DNA of 47,328 nt from Polaromonas sp. (GTDB taxonomy: Bacteria; Pseudomonadota; Gammaproteobacteria; Burkholderiales; Burkholderiaceae_C). The position numbers were made by a program, and so were the translations under genes. The notes under the pieces were generated by a model, which saw nothing but the letters and a program-made list of their open reading frames with translations, had not been told where the DNA came from and ran no database searches. The stretch spans positions 1 to 47,328 of the forward strand of contig JAQGLT010000111.1 of assembly GCA_028292745.1 (NCBI GenBank). The letters run 5' to 3'. Each line of letters opens with the position of its first letter. Position 1 is the first letter of the stretch. Below, in pieces: positions 1 through 12,180 of this stretch.

Positions 1-1623
<1,623 letters not shown>

Positions 1624-1643
1624 GCCTGTGCGGCAATTCGGAA

Positions 1644-2078
1644 CTACCGCCCGGCGGTGCCTGCCGAAGGCTCGGGGCGGCACCAGAGCCAGGCCAGCAC
1701 CCCGGCCATCACGGCCACGGCTGCCATGCCGCTCCAGTGGCCGCCCAGGAGCACCAGGGTTCCGCTGGCGCTAAGGGCCATGACCGCCGTGGCCATCCAC
1801 TTCGTCTTGCGGCGCACCGCGCCGCCTTGGCGCCAGTTGCGGATAAGAGGGCCGAGCTGCGGGTGATTTTCAAGCCATCGAGACAGCCGGGGCGAGCCCA
1901 GCCCGGCAGCCCAGGCGGCCAGCAGCAGGAAAGGCACTGTCGGCAGCAGCGGCAGGAACAGGCCCACGATGCCCAAGGCCAGGCTCAGCACCGCCAGACC
2001 GATCATCAGCCAGCGCACGGGCGCGGGCAGCGCCGGCATTGGGCGTGCGTCCTGCTGGGGGGGCGGTTCGGGCGGCAT
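1644..2078 (-). CDS. YbaN/DUF454 family inner-membrane protein
   Basis: A 144-residue protein of the YbaN (DUF454) type, function unknown. After a short proline-rich cytoplasmic lead it has a hydrophobic helix rich in Leu/Val/Gly followed by the family-like stretch [18 protein letters not shown]. Then comes a charged middle region ([23 protein letters not shown]) and two more hydrophobic stretches. The pattern of a [12 protein letters not shown] helix followed by HP.LGP.I..W is what identifies the family. It converges with ligA and is divergent from def, with only 36 bp between the two start codons, so the promoters must overlap. No signal peptide distinct from the first membrane helix is seen. 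Confidence 0.8.
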   Translation of the reverse strand: MPPEPPPQQDARPMPALPAPVRWLMIGLAVLSLALGIVGLFLPLLPTVPFLLLAAWAAGLGSPRLSRWLENHPQLGPLIRNWRQGGAVRRKTKWMATAVMALSASGTLVLLGGHWSGMAAVAVMAGVLAWLWCRPEPSAGTAGR

Positions 2079-2114
2079 CTGCCAATTGTGCCGTCAGCCG
2101 CTATGCTTGGGGCC

Positions 2115-2654
2115 ATGACCATTCGTGAAATTCTCAAAATGGGCGATCCGCGGCTTTTGCGTGTCGCCCAGCCCGTCACCGCTTTCGATACCGATGCGCT
2201 GCATCTTCTGGTCTCGGACATGTTCTACACGATGCAGTCCGTCAACGGCGCGGGCCTGGCGGCGCCGCAGATCGGAGTGGACCTGCAGGTGGTGATTTTC
2301 GGCAGCGACCAGGTGAACGTCCGCTACCCCGAAGCGCCAGTGGTGCCCCGCACCGTGCTGGTCAATCCGGTCATCACACCCCTGAGCGCGGACGAGGAAA
2401 GCGACTGGGAAGGCTGCCTGTCGGTGCCGGGCCTGCGCGGAAAGGTGCCTCGTTTTTCGCATATCCGTTATACCGGCTTCGACCAGTACGGCGATCCGGT
2501 CGATCGGACGGTGGAAGGCTTTCATGCGCGGGTGGTGCAGCATGAGTGCGACCACCTGATCGGCAAGCTGTACCCGATGCGCATTCGGGACCTCAGCCAG
2601 TTCGGCTATACCGACGTGCTGTTTCCGGGGCTTGATGCGTCAGCTGACGATTGA
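2115..2654 (+). CDS. def: Peptide deformylase
   Basis: Removes the formyl group from the N-terminal formyl-methionine of nascent proteins and depends on a bound metal ion. The 179-residue product carries the three family motifs: [10 protein letters not shown] (residues 45-54), EGCLSVPG with metal ligand Cys101, and QHECDHLIG with ligands His143 and His147 and catalytic Glu144. Start: the frame is open far upstream, but the ATG at 2115 begins the conserved N-terminus ([15 protein letters not shown]) and gives the usual family length, so upstream starts are rejected. Convergent with glnD, which ends 54 bp further on. def is often next to fmt; here it is not. Confidence 0.96.
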   Translation: MTIREILKMGDPRLLRVAQPVTAFDTDALHLLVSDMFYTMQSVNGAGLAAPQIGVDLQVVIFGSDQVNVRYPEAPVVPRTVLVNPVITPLSADEESDWEGCLSVPGLRGKVPRFSHIRYTGFDQYGDPVDRTVEGFHARVVQHECDHLIGKLYPMRIRDLSQFGYTDVLFPGLDASADD

Positions 2655-2708
2655 GCGGATCACTGCCTGCGGCTGGGCGCTTCCTCACAATGAAGACCCA
2701 AACGGGAG

Positions 2709-5396
2709 TCATTCGTTCAAGGCCTGGAGAAGTTCCGTTTCAATGGCGATTTGCGCCTTGTTGTGCTGCAATTCGGAGCCGTCGATCAAAAAAGTGTCCT
2801 CGACGCGCTCGCCCAGGGTGGTGACCTTGGCCAGCTTGACGTTGATGTGGTGCCGGGCCAGCACGCGCGCGATCAGGTAGAGCAGGCCGACCCGGTCGCT
2901 TGCCGACACGCTCAGCAGCCATCGCTGGGCTTTTTCGTCCGGGTGCAGCGCCACGCGCGGGGTGACCGGAAAACTCCTGACGCGGCGCGACACCCGGCCC
3001 TTGCCGGGCAGCGGCAGCGGACCCTGCGCTTCCAGGGTGCGGCCGAGGTCGGCCTCGACCATCGCGGCCAGTTCGCGGTAGTGTTCTTCCACCGGCGGGC
3101 TGGCCACCTGGAAAGTATCCAGCGCATAGCCATTGTTGGCGGTGTGCACCTTGGCATCGAGAATGCTGAAACCGGCCTGGTCAAAGTAACCGCAGATCCG
3201 CGCGAACAGGTCGGACGCATCGGGGGTGTAGACCAGCACCTGCATGCCTTCGCCCGCCAGTGAGCGGCGCGCCCGCACAATGACCTTGCCCTGACCGACA
3301 AAGCGCGACAGGTGCCTGGCATGCCAGGCAATGTCGCTTGCCTCATGGCGCATGAAGTAACTCACGTCCAGGGTGCTCCAGAGCACCTTGTGCGCCTGAA
3401 ACGGTTCGGCATGCAGCGCCAGCAGGGTCAGGGCTTCGCGCTTGCGCGATTCGACCTCGGCGGCCGCATCGGGCGCCCGGCCCCCCAGCACCCGCAGGGT
3501 GTAGCGGTAGAGGTCTTCGAGCAGCTTGCCTTTCCAGGCATTCCACACCTTGGGGCTGGTGCCGCGAATGTCGGCCACGGTCAGCAGGTAAAGGGCGGTC
3601 AGGTAGCGTTCGTTGCCGACCCGCTCGGCGAATTTGGCGATCACCTGCGGATTGCTGAGGTCTTCCTTCTGGGCCACGCGGCTCATGCTCAGGTGTTCGC
3701 CCACCAGGAATTCAATCAGCTGGGCGTCGGCGGCGTCAATGCCGTGCTGGCGGCAAAAAATCCGCACTTCCTTGCGGCCCAGCTCGGAATGGTCGCCGCC
3801 GCGCCCCTTGGCAATGTCGTGGAACAGCGCGGCAATGAACAGGATCCAGGGCTTGTCCCAGCCTGCGGCGAGCTGCGAGCACATCGGGTACTCATGCGAA
3901 TGCTCGGCCATGAAGAAGCGCCGCACATTGCGCAGCACCATCAGGATGTGCTGGTCCACCGTGTAGACATGAAACAGGTCGTGCTGCATCTGCCCGACGA
4001 TGTTGCGAAACACCCAGAGGTAACGGCCCAGCACCGAGGTCTGGTTCATCAGCCGCATGGCGTGGGTGATGCCTTCGGGCTGCTGCAGGATGCTGAGAAA
4101 AGTGCGTCTGTTGACCGGGTCGCTGCGGAACCTGGCATTCATCATTCCCCGGGCGTTGTACAGCGCCCGCAAGGTGCGCGCCGACAGGCCCTGAATGCCG
4201 ACATTGGTTTCAAAGAGCAAAAAGGTTTCGAGGATGGCATGCGGCTCGCGCAGGTACAAGTCGTCGCTCGCCACCTCCAGCATGCCGGCCTTGTCGAAAA
4301 AGCGCGCATTGATCGGCCGGGGCGGGTAGTCGTTGGGCGTGAGCTGCTCCTCGATGTTGAGCAGCAGGATCTGGTTGAGCTGCGTGACGGCCTTGGCGGT
4401 CCAGTAGTAACGCCGCATCAGTGCCTCGCTGGGGCGGGTCGGCGTGCGTTTGGCCGCCCGGCCGCCCCGTGGCAGCACTGCCCGGTCGAGCGGCAGGGCC
4501 GGATGCACCGCGTCGAGCGTCTGCGTGTTCGTGGTGCTATTGCCGAGCAGGGCGGCATACGTGTAGCCAAACGATTCGGCCACCGCCGTCTGCAGGTCGA
4601 ACACCAGCCGGTCTTCGCGCCGCCCCGCAATGATGTGCAGCCGCGCGCGGATCAGGCTGAGCAGTGCCTCGTTGGCGCGGATCTGCCTGATTTCAAAGGG
4701 GGTTGCCAGGCCGTTTTTTGCCAGCTCGTCCCAGGACCTGCCCAGGCCCGCGGCGCGCGCCACCCACAGCAGCACCTGCAGATCGCGCAGCCCGCCGGGC
4801 GATTCCTTGCAGTTGGGCTCCAGGGCATAGGGGGTGTTCTCGAACTTGTTGTGGCGCTGGCGCATTTCCAGTGTCTTGGCGACAAAGAAAGCCCGCGGCT
4901 CGATGATGGCGTCGAGCCGCGCCTGCAGTTGCCCGAAGCATTCCCCGGAGCCGGCGATGAGGCGCATTTCCAGCAGGGAGGTCTGCACCGTCACGTCCTT
5001 GGCCGCTTCTTCGGCGCAGTGCGCGGCCGTCCGCACGCTGGAGCCGATCTGCAGTCCGCAATCCCAGCAGTTGCTGATGAAGGTTTCCACCGTGGCCTTG
5101 AGTGCCGGGTTGTCCTCGACCTCGCAGGCGCCGTTTTGCGGCAGCAGCAGCAGCACATCGACATCGGAATGCGGAAACAGCTCACCCCGGCCAAAGCCGC
5201 CGACCGCGATCAGGCAGGCTTCAGGCGGGAAGTCACCGCGCTGCCACAGCAGCCGCAAGGTGGTGTCGGTCAGCCGGCCCAGCTTTTGCAGCAGGCCGTG
5301 AATCCCTCGGGTGGACGCGCCGCTGGCTGCCAGGGCGGCCAGGATCGCCGCCTTGCCTGCCGTGTATTGCTCGCGAAGCGGGGTCAGTTCAGTCAT
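2709..5396 (-). CDS. glnD: Bifunctional uridylyltransferase/uridylyl-removing enzyme GlnD
   Basis: Nitrogen sensor that adds UMP to PII proteins when glutamine is low and removes it when glutamine is high. At 895 residues it matches the family length. The N-terminal nucleotidyltransferase motif [15 protein letters not shown] spans residues 66-80, with metal-binding Asp78 and Asp80. The central HD hydrolase domain shows [17 protein letters not shown]. The C-terminal third has two ACT domains (one begins near [15 protein letters not shown], the other near [19 protein letters not shown]) that bind glutamine. It lies 58 bp downstream of map on the same strand, so map-glnD are probably cotranscribed. 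The long plus-strand open frame across it is a codon-bias shadow. Confidence 0.96.
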   Translation of the reverse strand: MTELTPLREQYTAGKAAILAALAASGASTRGIHGLLQKLGRLTDTTLRLLWQRGDFPPEACLIAVGGFGRGELFPHSDVDVLLLLPQNGACEVEDNPALKATVETFISNCWDCGLQIGSSVRTAAHCAEEAAKDVTVQTSLLEMRLIAGSGECFGQLQARLDAIIEPRAFFVAKTLEMRQRHNKFENTPYALEPNCKESPGGLRDLQVLLWVARAAGLGRSWDELAKNGLATPFEIRQIRANEALLSLIRARLHIIAGRREDRLVFDLQTAVAESFGYTYAALLGNSTTNTQTLDAVHPALPLDRAVLPRGGRAAKRTPTRPSEALMRRYYWTAKAVTQLNQILLLNIEEQLTPNDYPPRPINARFFDKAGMLEVASDDLYLREPHAILETFLLFETNVGIQGLSARTLRALYNARGMMNARFRSDPVNRRTFLSILQQPEGITHAMRLMNQTSVLGRYLWVFRNIVGQMQHDLFHVYTVDQHILMVLRNVRRFFMAEHSHEYPMCSQLAAGWDKPWILFIAALFHDIAKGRGGDHSELGRKEVRIFCRQHGIDAADAQLIEFLVGEHLSMSRVAQKEDLSNPQVIAKFAERVGNERYLTALYLLTVADIRGTSPKVWNAWKGKLLEDLYRYTLRVLGGRAPDAAAEVESRKREALTLLALHAEPFQAHKVLWSTLDVSYFMRHEASDIAWHARHLSRFVGQGKVIVRARRSLAGEGMQVLVYTPDASDLFARICGYFDQAGFSILDAKVHTANNGYALDTFQVASPPVEEHYRELAAMVEADLGRTLEAQGPLPLPGKGRVSRRVRSFPVTPRVALHPDEKAQRWLLSVSASDRVGLLYLIARVLARHHINVKLAKVTTLGERVEDTFLIDGSELQHNKAQIAIETELLQALNE

Positions 5397-5454
5397 GCGG
5401 AAAGCCTGGCCCTAAAAAAGTGCGGCAGTCGGAAGGTGGCGCCGCAGTGACCGA

Positions 5455-6294
5455 TCAGGCGTTGGCGGTGGCCTGGACAGGTGCGGGTTGCGGCACAAAG
5501 GCCGGCACCGGGGGGCTGCCCGCCGACAGGGTCAGCACTTCATAGCCGGTCTCGGTGACCAGAATCATGTGCTCCCACTGCGCTGACAGCGAATGGTCGC
5601 GCGTCACGATGCTCCAGCCGTCCTTCTCGGGGCCGTCCTTGATGTCGCGCTTGCCGAGGTTGATCATCGGCTCGATGGTGAAGGTCATGCCGGGCTTGAG
5701 CTCGTCCAGGGTGCCGGGCCGGCCGTAATGCAGCACCTGCGGGTCTTCATGGAACTTCTGCCCGATGCCGTGGCCGCAAAACTCGCGAACCACCGAATAG
5801 CCCTGCTTTTCGGCGAAAGTCTGGATGGCATGGCCGATGTCGCCCAGCCGGGCACCCGGCCTGACGCGCATGATGCCGTGCCACATGGCTTCATAGGTGA
5901 CATGGCACAGCCGCTTGGCCGCAATCGAGCAGTCGCCCACCAGGAACATCCGGCTGGTGTCGCCATGCCAGCCGTCCTTGATGACGGTGACATCGACGTT
6001 CACGATGTCGCCTTTTTTCAGCGGCTTGTCGTTGGGAATGCCGTGGCACACCTGGTGATTGACCGAGGTGCAGAGCGACTTCGGATACGGCACGTAACCC
6101 GGGGGGCCGTAGCCGAGGGTGGCGGAGATCGAGCCCTGCACCTGGGTCATGTAGTCGGACGCCAGGCGGTCGATTTCGTTGGTGGTGATGCCGGGCTTGA
6201 TGAAAGGGGTCAGGTAGTCCAGCACTTCGGCGGCAAGCCTGCCGGCAATGCGCATGCCTTCGATACCGGCTGCATCTTTGTAGGTAATACTCAT
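5455..6294 (-). CDS. map: Type I methionine aminopeptidase
   Basis: Removes the initiator methionine from new proteins after deformylation, acting with def, which is nearby. The 279-residue product shows the pita-bread fold signatures: the metal-ligand segment DIVNVDVTVIKDGWHGDTSRMF, the glycine-rich CGHGIGQKFHEDP with a metal-ligand His, and FTIEPM with a metal-ligand Glu. The frame extends 53 codons further upstream, but the conserved family N-terminus begins at the ATG at 6294 (MSITYKDAAGIEGMR), so that start is chosen. It is transcribed divergently from purL and precedes glnD in a likely two-gene operon. The C-terminal tail after VLTLSAG is Pro/Ala-rich and probably disordered. Confidence 0.96.
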   Translation of the reverse strand: MSITYKDAAGIEGMRIAGRLAAEVLDYLTPFIKPGITTNEIDRLASDYMTQVQGSISATLGYGPPGYVPYPKSLCTSVNHQVCHGIPNDKPLKKGDIVNVDVTVIKDGWHGDTSRMFLVGDCSIAAKRLCHVTYEAMWHGIMRVRPGARLGDIGHAIQTFAEKQGYSVVREFCGHGIGQKFHEDPQVLHYGRPGTLDELKPGMTFTIEPMINLGKRDIKDGPEKDGWSIVTRDHSLSAQWEHMILVTETGYEVLTLSAGSPPVPAFVPQPAPVQATANA

Positions 6295-6365
6295 GGCCGA
6301 ATTATCCCACCGCCGCCAGTCGCCTGCTCCGCGCGGGCTTGGCTTTGTGCCGGGGCCTTTTGGAG

Positions 6366-6376
6366 GCACTGATAAA
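6366..6376 (+). promoter_or_regulatory. Candidate -10 region upstream of purL
   Basis: The segment around CTGATAAAATT contains a good -10 hexamer (GATAAAAT) about 130 bp before the chosen purL start. No convincing -35 hexamer is seen at the right distance, so this is tentative. Confidence 0.3.
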
Positions 6377-6504
6377 ATTCCCGCCTGACGCATACCGTGC
6401 AGCCTTCCCCCGATTTCCTGAAAATCCCGGCCCTGCAGGGGTGTCAAACTCAACGACGGCTTGCCAGCTGCCCCTTACACCTCCACCAAAAGGCCATCGC
6501 CACC

Positions 6505-9500
6505 GTGACCCTGCACCTGACGACTTTCGAGGGCGAAGCCCACGGCATCAGCGCTTTGAGCGACTTTCGCATCCAGCAACTCCTTCCCCGCCTGCAAGCC
6601 ATCCACGAAAAAATCGTCGGCATCAGCGCTCGGTTTGTCCATCTGGCGGCAACCGACAGCCCCCCTTCAGAGGCCTTGAAAAACCAGCTGGCCGCCTTGC
6701 TCAGCTACGGCGAGCCCTGCGGCGAGCCTGCGGGCAGTTCGGCCGACAGTGTGCTGTTCATCGTGTCGCCGCGCTTTGGCACGGTGTCGCCGTGGGCGTC
6801 GAAGGCCACCGACATCGCGCACAACTGCGGCCTGGCGGTCAAGCGCATCGAGCGCATCACCGAGTACCGGCTGGTGCTCAAGTCCGGCTTCTTCAGCAAG
6901 TCACGCCTGACCGATGCCCAGCGCGAGCAGATCGCCGCGCTGCTGCACGACCGCATGACGGAAAGCGTGGTGCTCGACCGGGCGCAGGCCGAGGCGGGCC
7001 TGTTCACCGAGCTGCCGGGCGCGCCGCTGCAGACCATCGATGTGCTGCAGGGCGGAAAAGCCGCGCTGCAGCAGGCCAATACCGAATTCGGCCTGGCGTT
7101 GGCGGCCGATGAAATCGACTACCTGGTCCATGCCTTCACCCAGCTGCAGCGCAACCCGACCGATGTCGAGCTGATGATGTTCGCCCAGGCCAACAGCGAG
7201 CATTGCCGGCACAAGATTTTCAATGCCGCCTTCACCATCGACGGCGTGCCGCAGGAAAAAAGCCTGTTCGCCATGATCCGCCATACCGAGCAGGTGAACC
7301 CGCAGCACACGGTGGTGGCGTATTCGGACAACGCCTCGGTGATGGAAGGCGCGAAAATCCAGCGTTTTTATGCCAAATCGGCTTCTGGCGCAGACGGGGC
7401 GGGCGCAAGCAGCTATCAAACATATAGCGCTATGGATGACGTGCTGACGCATGTGCTGATGAAGGTCGAAACGCACAACCACCCGACGGCCATCTCCCCG
7501 TTTCCGGGCGCCTCCACCGGCGCTGGCGGCGAGATTCGCGACGAGGGCGCGACCGGGCGCGGCTCCAAACCCAAGGCCGGCCTGACCGGCTTCACCGTGT
7601 CCAGGCTGTTCGACGACCAGGGCGCAGCTTATGGCAAGCCGGCGCACATCGCCAGCCCGCTGCAGATCATGCTGGAGGGCCCGCTGGGCGGGGCGGCCTT
7701 CAACAACGAGTTCGGCCGGCCCAACCTGGCCGGCTACTTTCGCGAGTACGAGCAGACCGTGGCCGGCCAGCGCTGGGGCTACCACAAGCCGATCATGATT
7801 GCCGGCGGGGTCGGCACCATCGACGCGCGGCTCACGAAAAAGATTCTTTTCCCCGCCGGCACGCTGTTGATCCAGCTCGGCGGCCCCGGCATGCGCATCG
7901 GCATGGGCGGCAGCGCGGCCAGCTCGATGGCCTCGGGCGCCAACGCGGCCAGCCTGGACTTCGATTCGGTGCAGCGCGGTAACCCCGAAATCGAGCGGCG
8001 CGCCCAGGAAGTCATCAACCAGTGCGCCCAGCTGGGCTCGGACAATCCGATCCTGGCGATTCACGACGTGGGCGCGGGCGGGCTGTCCAACGCCTTCCCC
8101 GAACTGGTGAACGATGCCGGGCGCGGTGCCCGTTTTGACCTGCGCGCCGTCAAGCTCGAAGAAAGCGGCCTGTCGCCGAAGGAAATCTGGAGCAACGAAA
8201 GCCAGGAGCGCTACGTGATGGCGATCGCGCCGGAATCGCTGGCGCAGTTCGAGGCTTTTTGCGAGCGCGAGCGCTGCCCGTTCGCGGTGATCGGCGTGGC
8301 AACCGAGGAGCGCGATTTGATCGTCACAGACGAAGACAAAGACCCGACAAGCGCAGATGCGCCAGCCTCATGCCGGACAGGGCCGCGGAACCGGCTTAGC
8401 CGGGCCGCAGGTGCAGCGGCCCCCTCGGGGGGCAGCGACCCGCGAAGCGGCGGAGCGTGGGGGCCAGATCCCTGCAGCGAACCACACGCAGCGGGGAGCG
8501 TGGGGGCACCAGTCCACATGCCAATGAATGTGCTGCTGGGCAAGCCGCCCAAGATGCACCGCGACGTGACTTCCGTGGCGCATGCCGTCCAGCCCATTGA
8601 CCTGACCGGCGTTGATCTGCAGGCCAGCGCAATCGCCGTGCTCAGCCATCCGACGGTGGCCTCCAAGCGCTTCCTGATCACCATCGGCGACCGCACCGTC
8701 GGCGGCCTCACGCACCGCGACCAGATGGTCGGCCCCTGGCAGGTGCCGGTGGCCGATTGCGCCGTCACGCTGGCGGACTACCAGGGCTTTGCCGGCGAGG
8801 CCATGAGCATGGGCGAGCGCACGCCGCTGGCCGCTAGCAATGCCGCCGCGTCGGGTCGCATGGCGGTGGCCGAGGCGATCACCAACCTGCTGGCCGCGCC
8901 GATCGAGCTGACGCGCGTCAAGCTCTCGGCCAACTGGATGGCCGCCTGCGGCGAACCCGGCCAGGATGCGGCCCTGTACGAAACCGTCAAGGCGGTGGGC
9001 ATGGAACTGTGCCCGGCGCTGGGCGTGTCGATTCCGGTGGGCAAGGATTCCCTGTCGATGCGAACCGTGTGGACGGACGAGGGCGGCGAAAGCAGGAAGG
9101 TCACTTCGCCGGTGTCGCTGATCGTCAGCGCCTTTGCGACGCTGCCCGACGTGCGCGGCACCCTCACGCCGGAGCTGAACAGCCGGGAAGCCGACACGAC
9201 GCTGATCCTGATCGACCTGGGCAAGGGCCGGATGCGGATGGGCGGCTCCATCCTGGCGCAGACCTTGAACCTGGAGGCCGGCGACGTGCCCGACCTGGAC
9301 GACCCGCAGGATCTGGTGAACTTGGTCCACGCCATCAACGCGTTGCGCACGCAGGGGCACATCCTGGCCTATCACGACCGCAGCGACGGCGGCCTGTTCG
9401 CCACCGCCTGCGAGATGGCCTTTGCCGGCCACGTCGGCGTGTCGCTCAACATCGACATGCTGCTGCTGGAAGGCGACGGCATCAGCGACAGCCGCATGGA

Positions 9501-10707
9501 GATGGGCGACAGCAAGAACTGGGCGTCGCAGGTCGGCGCGCGCCGGCAAGAGCTGACGCTCAAGGCCCTGTTCAATGAAGAGCTGGGTGCGGTCATCCAG
9601 GTGCGTACCGATGCGCGCAACGAGGTGATGCAGGTGCTGCGCCAGCACGGGTTGTCCAAATTCAGCCATTTCATCGGCAAGACGCGGCCGCGGCACGCGG
9701 CGCTGGAGGTCGGCAAGGGCGAAGTGCAGGTCTGGCGCGACACCAAGGCCGTGTTCAAGGCGCCGCTGCAGGACTTGCACCAGGTCTGGGACTCGGTGAG
9801 CTGGAGGATTTGCCGGCAGCGCGACAACCCGGCCGGCGCCGACGCCGAGCATGCCGCCGCCGGCGATCCGGGGGATCCGGGGCTGCATGTGCATCTGACG
9901 TTCGAGCCGGCCGGCATGTCGCTCGCTCCCGCCTTGATGCTGTCGCGCCCCAGGGTGGCGGTGCTGCGCGAGCAGGGCGTCAACTCGCATGTGGAAATGG
10001 CCTATGTGTTCACCCAGGCGGGTTTTGAGGCCGTGGACGTGCACATGACCGACCTGCAAACCGGGCGCGTTCAGCTGTCCGACTTTGCCGGTGTGGTGGC
10101 CTGCGGCGGCTTTAGCTATGGCGACACGCTGGGCGCCGGGATTGGCTGGGCCCGCTCCATCACCTTCAATCCGGCGCTGGCCGAGCAGTTCAGCGGCTTT
10201 TTCAGCCGTAGCGACACCTTTGGCCTGGGCGTGTGCAACGGTTGCCAGATGTTTGCCGAGCTGGCCGACATCATTCCGGGCGCCCAAGCCTGGCCACGCT
10301 TCACCACCAACCAGAGCGAGCGGTTCGAGGCGCGGCTGTCGATGGTGGAGGTGCTGGAGTCGCCCAGCCTGTTTTTTGCAGGCATGGCCGGCACGCGCTT
10401 GCCGATTGCCGTTGCGCACGGCGAAGGCTATGCCAACTTTGCCCACCGGGGCGACGCCAGCCGGGCGATCGGCGCGATGCGCTTTACCGACAACCACGGG
10501 CAGCCGACCAACGCCTATCCGGCCAACCCCAACGGCGGAGCCGGCGGCCTGACCGCGGTGACCACGGCCGATGGCCGTTTCACCGCCATGATGCCGCACC
10601 CCGAGCGGGTGTTCCGCAATATCCAGATGAGCTGGAACGGTCTGGACCCGAGCCAGCGCAGTCCCTGGATGCAGCTGTGGCACAACGCGCGCAAGTGGGT
10701 GGGGTGA
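6505..10707 (+). CDS. purL: Phosphoribosylformylglycinamidine synthase PurL (large single-chain form) with in-frame repeat insertion
   Basis: Fourth step of purine synthesis: converts FGAR to FGAM using ATP and glutamine-derived ammonia. The 1400-residue product is the large form, with synthase halves and a C-terminal class I glutaminase domain. It shows [28 protein letters not shown] and [13 protein letters not shown] in the synthase, and GVCNGCQMF (nucleophile Cys1244) and PHPERVFR in the glutaminase. Start: GTG at 6505, because TLHLTTFEG is the expected N-terminus; the upstream in-frame extension has no family-like sequence. The Shine-Dalgarno is weak. Odd: residues about 614-672, just before [17 protein letters not shown], are low-complexity Ala/Gly/Arg/Ser encoded by a dispersed GC-rich repeat. 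A shorter extra stretch near residues 295-312 overlaps a 17-bp palindrome. The rest is intact, so the enzyme is probably functional. Confidence 0.95.
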   Translation: MTLHLTTFEGEAHGISALSDFRIQQLLPRLQAIHEKIVGISARFVHLAATDSPPSEALKNQLAALLSYGEPCGEPAGSSADSVLFIVSPRFGTVSPWASKATDIAHNCGLAVKRIERITEYRLVLKSGFFSKSRLTDAQREQIAALLHDRMTESVVLDRAQAEAGLFTELPGAPLQTIDVLQGGKAALQQANTEFGLALAADEIDYLVHAFTQLQRNPTDVELMMFAQANSEHCRHKIFNAAFTIDGVPQEKSLFAMIRHTEQVNPQHTVVAYSDNASVMEGAKIQRFYAKSASGADGAGASSYQTYSAMDDVLTHVLMKVETHNHPTAISPFPGASTGAGGEIRDEGATGRGSKPKAGLTGFTVSRLFDDQGAAYGKPAHIASPLQIMLEGPLGGAAFNNEFGRPNLAGYFREYEQTVAGQRWGYHKPIMIAGGVGTIDARLTKKILFPAGTLLIQLGGPGMRIGMGGSAASSMASGANAASLDFDSVQRGNPEIERRAQEVINQCAQLGSDNPILAIHDVGAGGLSNAFPELVNDAGRGARFDLRAVKLEESGLSPKEIWSNESQERYVMAIAPESLAQFEAFCERERCPFAVIGVATEERDLIVTDEDKDPTSADAPASCRTGPRNRLSRAAGAAAPSGGSDPRSGGAWGPDPCSEPHAAGSVGAPVHMPMNVLLGKPPKMHRDVTSVAHAVQPIDLTGVDLQASAIAVLSHPTVASKRFLITIGDRTVGGLTHRDQMVGPWQVPVADCAVTLADYQGFAGEAMSMGERTPLAASNAAASGRMAVAEAITNLLAAPIELTRVKLSANWMAACGEPGQDAALYETVKAVGMELCPALGVSIPVGKDSLSMRTVWTDEGGESRKVTSPVSLIVSAFATLPDVRGTLTPELNSREADTTLILIDLGKGRMRMGGSILAQTLNLEAGDVPDLDDPQDLVNLVHAINALRTQGHILAYHDRSDGGLFATACEMAFAGHVGVSLNIDMLLLEGDGISDSRMEMGDSKNWASQVGARRQELTLKALFNEELGAVIQVRTDARNEVMQVLRQHGLSKFSHFIGKTRPRHAALEVGKGEVQVWRDTKAVFKAPLQDLHQVWDSVSWRICRQRDNPAGADAEHAAAGDPGDPGLHVHLTFEPAGMSLAPALMLSRPRVAVLREQGVNSHVEMAYVFTQAGFEAVDVHMTDLQTGRVQLSDFAGVVACGGFSYGDTLGAGIGWARSITFNPALAEQFSGFFSRSDTFGLGVCNGCQMFAELADIIPGAQAWPRFTTNQSERFEARLSMVEVLESPSLFFAGMAGTRLPIAVAHGEGYANFAHRGDASRAIGAMRFTDNHGQPTNAYPANPNGGAGGLTAVTTADGRFTAMMPHPERVFRNIQMSWNGLDPSQRSPWMQLWHNARKWVG
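7412..7428. repeat. 17-bp palindromic repeat inside purL
   Basis: GCTATCAAACATATAGC, ends matching the family GCTAY..N7..ATAGC. Encodes part of the extra stretch [11 protein letters not shown]. Confidence 0.6.
8379..8510 (+). repeat. GC-rich dispersed repeat inside purL
   Basis: Contains the same blocks seen at 19308-19450 and 23305-23580: GGAACCGGCTTAGCCGGGC, then GCAGCGGCCCCCTCGGGGGG, then GCAGCG..CC.CG.GAAGCGG and GGGGAGCGTGGGGGC. The end block appears twice (about 8451-8463 and 8492-8506), so this is a compound copy. It is read through in frame by purL. Confidence 0.85.
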
Positions 10708-10981
10708 TTCGCTGGTTGCTATTGAAAATAGTGCTAATTGCGCCTGTTTACTTGGGCTAGAGCGGCTTCACCCTGAATGGCAACAGCCAAGCCGGACAGT
10801 CTGTGTGCTCCTGAATTAATAGCTGCTTTCGCAGGCGCTGCCTGCGCTGGAGCCTGTTTTCATCATAAATTGCGCTATTTTTCTGGCTTTCCCGGTATTT
10901 CTCTTCCCCGCAGGGAAAGGGGAAAAGCGGGGCCACTAACGACCCAGGTGCGCGGCGGTTGCCAGCCAGGGTGATTTCGCG
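10708..10981. other. Intergenic region with AT-rich palindromic repeats
   Basis: Lies between the convergent purL and the small minus-strand gene at 10982. It holds a degenerate copy of the 17-bp palindrome at 10718-10733 and a good copy at 10807-10823 (GCTCCTGAATTAATAGC). The latter is followed by a GC-rich hairpin-like arm (CAGGCGCTGCCTGCGCTGG). No open frame here looks like a gene. Confidence 0.6.
10807..10823. repeat. 17-bp palindromic repeat, intergenic
   Basis: GCTCCTGAATTAATAGC, one base from the ligA copy. Confidence 0.75.
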
Positions 10982-11230
10982 CTAGGCAGACGGACTGTCC
11001 GATGCCGGCTGGCTATCGGGCTCCAGCGTGATTTTGCCGTCCTTCACATAGTCGTCAAACTGGGTGCGCGGAATGGCGGTCAAGCCCGCAATGCCTTTGG
11101 CCGCTTCCCAGCTGAGGGTGGCGCTGTCGGGCGCCAGCGCCACCTCGACGCGACCCCGGGGGATTTCGATGGGGGCGCCGTCTCCTGGCGTGTAGGTGAC
11201 TTCTCCGGTGATCATGGCGAACTGGGGCAT
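10982..11230 (-). CDS. Small conserved-looking hypothetical protein, 82 aa
   Basis: I do not recognise this family. The product is 82 residues, acidic and without membrane helices or signal peptide. It starts MPQFAMITGEVTYTPGDG, has a likely beta-rich centre (PIEIPRGRVEVALAPDSATLSW) and a short tail rich in Ser/Asp/Pro that is probably disordered. Codon use matches the GC-rich neighbours, and a weak purine-rich stretch precedes the ATG (GGAAACAAACC), which supports translation. An overlapping frame (11055-11282) lacks such features and is taken as a shadow. It is alone between purL and the OmpW gene. Its size and beta pattern suggest a small folded domain, but no function can be assigned. Confidence 0.6.
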   Translation of the reverse strand: MPQFAMITGEVTYTPGDGAPIEIPRGRVEVALAPDSATLSWEAAKGIAGLTAIPRTQFDDYVKDGKITLEPDSQPASDSPSA

Positions 11231-11400
11231 GGTTTGTTTCCTTGTAGGTTGATGACAGGCATTCAGCCTTTTCAGCCACCATTAAGCATGCGCTGCAAGC
11301 GAACGGGTGTCGGCCAACGGCGGTTTTGCACGACGGCCAGCGGCACAGCCCGCCATGCCGGCCGGGCCGGCTTGAGGTGGTTGCGATTTTCTTGAGGCAT

Positions 11401-11426
11401 GACCAGAAACGCCGCTGTTTCTGGTC
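11401..11426. repeat. Perfect 10-bp inverted repeat (hairpin) downstream of the OmpW gene
   Basis: GACCAGAAAC and GTTTCTGGTC flank a 6-base loop. It sits 46 bp beyond the OmpW stop codon on the minus strand. It lacks a T-tract on either side, so it may be an RNA 3'-end stabiliser, a terminator helper or a protein site rather than a classical terminator. Confidence 0.55.
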
Positions 11427-11472
11427 TGGAACTGCGATTCAAGCGCCGCTCGCGCAGCGCCTGAAGATTTTC

Positions 11473-12162
11473 CTAGAAAGAATAGCCCAGTGCCACGGTA
11501 AATACCGACGGTCTGAATTTGATGTCGGCTGTGCGCTCAATGCCCAGCGTATTGGTCGTGATCCTGGATTTGACCTGTGCCGTGGCAAGGGCTGCTGTCA
11601 AGGACCACTGGTCACTGAGGCGGTAGCTGACGCCGCCTTGCAGCGCCAGGCCTGCCGAATCTTCCAGCGCGATCGAGGTGGGACCGCCATTGAGCGCATT
11701 GCCTACAGCGTTGGAACTCGTCTTGTCAAAGCGTGTGTAGTTGATGCCCACCCCGACGAACGGACGCAATGGGCTGGTTTTTTCGAGAAATCTGTAGTTC
11801 AGGAAAAGCGTGGGTGCCACCTGCCTGACCTTCGCGCCGACCTGGCCGGAAAGCGCCTGTGCGCTGGCCGGCAGCGCCAAATTGTTGACGGTCAACTCAA
11901 TGTCGTGGGTAGGCGGAAAGCCGACCGCCAGCTCTACCGCCCACTGCTCGTCAATGTCCCGCGTGTAGGAAAAGAAAGGGGTCGTCTTGTCCCGCACGAT
12001 CAGGCTGATACCGTTGGGCGTGAAAGGACCGGAAAAATTGCTGGTGCTGGAACGCGGCTGGACATGGGAGACGCCGATCTTGACTGTGTTCTGCTGTGCC
12101 AGTGCTGGAACGGCAATGCTGGACGCCAACAGGCTCCCCAGCAGCAAGTGCTTGGTATTCAT
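11473..12162 (-). CDS. ompW: OmpW family outer-membrane beta-barrel protein
   Basis: Predicted eight-stranded outer-membrane barrel that would pass small hydrophobic molecules. The 229-residue precursor has a clear signal peptide (MNTKHLLLGSLLASSIAVPALA, cleavage before QQ). Alternating amphipathic strands follow, with typical OmpW features: an early GVSHVQP strand, TLFLNYRFL, LRPFVGVGINYTRF, and a terminal strand ending in Phe (TVALGYSF) as the barrel-assembly signal. It is 18 bp downstream of the lipoprotein hydrolase gene on the same strand, so the two are likely cotranscribed. A hydrolase releasing hydrophobic products together with a hydrophobic-compound porin is a sensible pairing, though this is inference. 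Confidence 0.85.
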   Translation of the reverse strand: MNTKHLLLGSLLASSIAVPALAQQNTVKIGVSHVQPRSSTSNFSGPFTPNGISLIVRDKTTPFFSYTRDIDEQWAVELAVGFPPTHDIELTVNNLALPASAQALSGQVGAKVRQVAPTLFLNYRFLEKTSPLRPFVGVGINYTRFDKTSSNAVGNALNGGPTSIALEDSAGLALQGGVSYRLSDQWSLTAALATAQVKSRITTNTLGIERTADIKFRPSVFTVALGYSF

Positions 12163-12180
12163 GAATTTTTCGTGTTGTTA

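Noticed and set aside
1737..2114. N-terminal extension of def or a separate plus-strand gene
   Set aside because: Lies antisense to the YbaN-like gene and has no deformylase sequence; def begins at 2115.
3312..5450. 712-codon plus-strand open frame opposite glnD
   Set aside because: Mirrors glnD codon bias in GC-rich DNA; composition (His, Gln, Arg, Gly-rich) and lack of any motif or ribosome-binding site show it is a shadow.
8368..10683. 771-codon minus-strand open frame opposite purL
   Set aside because: Same reasoning: a shadow of a highly biased gene, with His/Arg/Gly-rich product and no family features.
11055..11282. 75-codon minus-strand frame overlapping the small gene at 10982
   Set aside because: Arg/His/Pro-rich product typical of an off-frame reading; the 82-residue frame has the better composition and start context.
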